The position numbers and the translations under genes are program-made. From assembly GCA_017469355.1 (NCBI GenBank), contig JAFUGM010000046.1, positions 20,229 through 84,228 of the forward strand: a stretch of 64,000 nucleotides of DNA, read 5' to 3'. This document shows positions 62,801 through 64,000 of the stretch, piece after piece (position 1 is the first letter of the stretch; each line of letters starts with the position of its first letter). Under the pieces are notes generated by a model, which searched no databases, was not told the origin of the DNA, and was given only the letters and a program-made list of their open reading frames with translations. This DNA is from Solobacterium sp. GTDB taxonomy: Bacteria; Bacillota_I; Bacilli_A; Erysipelotrichales; Erysipelotrichaceae.

Positions 62801-64000
62801 TGGAGAATCTGACAGCGGAACTGCAGCGACAGCTGAAGAGCAGCGGAGTTGGTCTCTTTACAAGTATTAAGGATGGCATGGTTGAATACCTGTCAAAGAA
62901 TGCCGGAGATCTGTTCAGCGGATTATTCAGTGGACACGCGAAAGAGAATATCAAAAAGGTTTTTGTCCAGGTTAAGGACGAACTGTTAAAAGCTCTTAAG
63001 AAAGAACTGAAGAACTTCACGGTAAATACCATCAGTGAAACCATCAAGTCAACGACGATTACCGGCGTATCTTCTAAGAATGTCGATCTGATTATTGACG
63101 GGTTCAAAGGTGCCAAGAATGCGTATACCGCAGGAAATATTGATAATATTCTGAGCAGTGCTTCCGGTCATATTACCGATACTTTCCGTACGGAAGTATT
63201 CGATTATGAAGTAATGATCACGAAGCTTGCGGAGACAGATTTTTCCTCAACGATTCAGAAATCACTTCTTGATGCGGCCAAGAAAGCTTCCGTAACACTT
63301 ACAAATTCTTCGATCGCTGCTCTGAGTGATCACTTTGATCTGAAGCTTGACGCAGAAGATGATCCTGTAGGTCATGTTATTGATACCCAGGCGATTTCCG
63401 GTGCCGGCACAAAAGAGATTGGTATTGCGGGAAGTGTTGCAGTAACCGTATTGAATGAAACCACAAAAGCTGCAGTAAGCGATGGTGATTTGCTTAAAGT
63501 AACCGGGGATATGACGGTTGAGGCCAAAGGATTACGGGAAGTTACGAACAAAGCTTCTGCTGCACTTGACGCAAATGGAGACGCTGCTTCCAATAAGGCA
63601 GCCGATACTGAAGCAAATTCTGATGTGGCGAAGGGAAATAATACCGTTAAGGGCAAACATGTGACGGTAGATCTTGGGGCTGGTGTAGAAGGCGAAATCC
63701 TCAGCGCAGATAAGAATGATGACAAACCGAAGATCTATATCACTCTGAAAGATGGCTATAAGCTTCCTGAAACGAACTCCAAGCCGGTAGCGACATACAG
63801 CTACACCGGAACAGATGGCAAGGAAGTAACAGGTACGATTGAACTCACCAAGTCTGGAGATAAATATATCATTGATCCTAAGTCCGGCGATCTTAGCAGT
63901 CTTGCGGGTGATAAGGATGTAAGAATCAAGTTGATTCCGGAAGAAATTCTTTATGCACTTCCGACTCCAGAGATTATTACGGACCTTTCCTCCTATGAAT
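59881..64000 (+). pseudogene. Giant adhesin, continuation after the in-frame TGA; runs off the window
   Basis: Directly after the TGA the same frame is open for 4120 bases to the right edge, with no stop codon. The first residues (SIAKVVVTFGKDN) complete the strand that usually ends a GY-x-V module in this protein, so the two parts were one gene. There is no ribosome-binding site or start codon near the beginning; the first in-frame ATG is near 60031. Contents: several more GY-x-V modules (to about 61130), beta-helical Ala/Gly/Val-rich units with GVGSGIAVAVN and GVGVGAAVNI, an alpha-helical insert of about 300 residues (62430-63340), then beta units and another module. Either a nonsense-mutated gene or a read-through product. 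Confidence 0.8.
62430..63340 (+). other. Alpha-helical insert within the adhesin
   Basis: About 300 residues rich in Leu, Glu, Lys and Ile, with amphipathic helices, interrupt the Ala/Gly/Val beta-repeat style on both sides. Examples are LEVQLGKVTEEYITKLIKEM and LKSSGVGLFTSIKDGM. The beta pattern resumes with GTKEIGIAGSVAVTV near 63410. It is probably a separate helical bundle; no family was recognised. Confidence 0.6.

Noticed and set aside
1..64000. CRISPR arrays, insertion sequences, prophage genes, rRNA genes
   Set aside because: No direct-repeat/spacer array, transposase, integrase, phage structural gene or rRNA was seen. Apart from the adhesin end, the window is ordinary chromosomal backbone.

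Overview
The window reads as a stretch of chromosome from a low-to-medium GC Firmicute, most likely of the Erysipelotrichaceae/Erysipelotrichia group. This is inferred from gene content and gene order, not from a search. Supporting signs are the order mraZ-rsmH-ftsL-PBP-mraY, then secDF-recJ-apt-rel-hisS-aspS with 6S RNA just after aspS (as in Bacillus), a SufCDSUB operon, MurT/GatD, a PrpC/PrkC-RsgA-Rpe-ThiN cluster, a T-box upstream of hisS, and lipobox/PrsA-type surface proteins. The standard code with TGA as stop is used throughout.

Layout. 1-4.9 kb: start of the division/cell-wall cluster (mraZ cut by the left edge, rsmH, ftsL, PASTA-bearing PBP, mraY); murD, ftsW and murG do not follow. 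5-18.1 kb: comN-like gene, secDF, then a MurL-like epimerase and a MurD-like ligase (a probable L-Glu-first route to D-Glu in peptidoglycan), recJ, apt, rel, a T-box, hisS, aspS. 18.1-19.9 kb: 6S RNA, the D,D-carboxypeptidase dacA on the minus strand, and yneF; the last two are driven by divergent promoters whose -35 boxes share one palindrome. 20-23.6 kb: pyruvate:ferredoxin oxidoreductase. 23.7-30.8 kb: a probable glycolipid trio (GT4, flippase-like membrane protein, GT4 fused to RecX), then yhaM, murT and gatD. 30.9-33.3 kb (minus strand): HIT protein and two PrsA-like surface proteins. 33.4-38.7 kb: sufCDSUB and 5-formyl-THF cyclo-ligase. 38.7-43.4 kb: tRNA-Val(CAC), an ElaA-like acetyltransferase, GtrA-like protein, a GT2 fused to a MarR-type winged helix, and a GH3 glycosidase. 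43.6-54.8 kb: proC (minus), priA, rsmB, pta, a 49-residue zinc-ribbon protein, rlmN, prpC, prkC, rsgA, rpe, thiN. 54.9-64 kb: a 620-base non-coding stretch with several inverted repeats, then a giant secreted/surface adhesin that runs off the right edge and is interrupted by a single in-frame TGA at 59878-59880.

Much of the window serves the envelope. Lipid-I synthesis (MraY), D-Glu provision (MurD/MurL), Glu amidation (MurT/GatD), cross-linking and trimming (PBP, DacA), PASTA-kinase signalling (PrkC/PrpC), secretion and folding (SecDF, PrsA-like), glycolipid synthesis and a giant surface protein all lie within 64 kb. The most notable observations are the TGA-split adhesin with RTX-like repeats, two glycosyltransferase fusions (to RecX and to a MarR-type domain), the MurL/MurD pair in a Firmicute, and several genes whose -10 box sits only 6-8 bases before the start codon, suggesting leaderless mRNAs.
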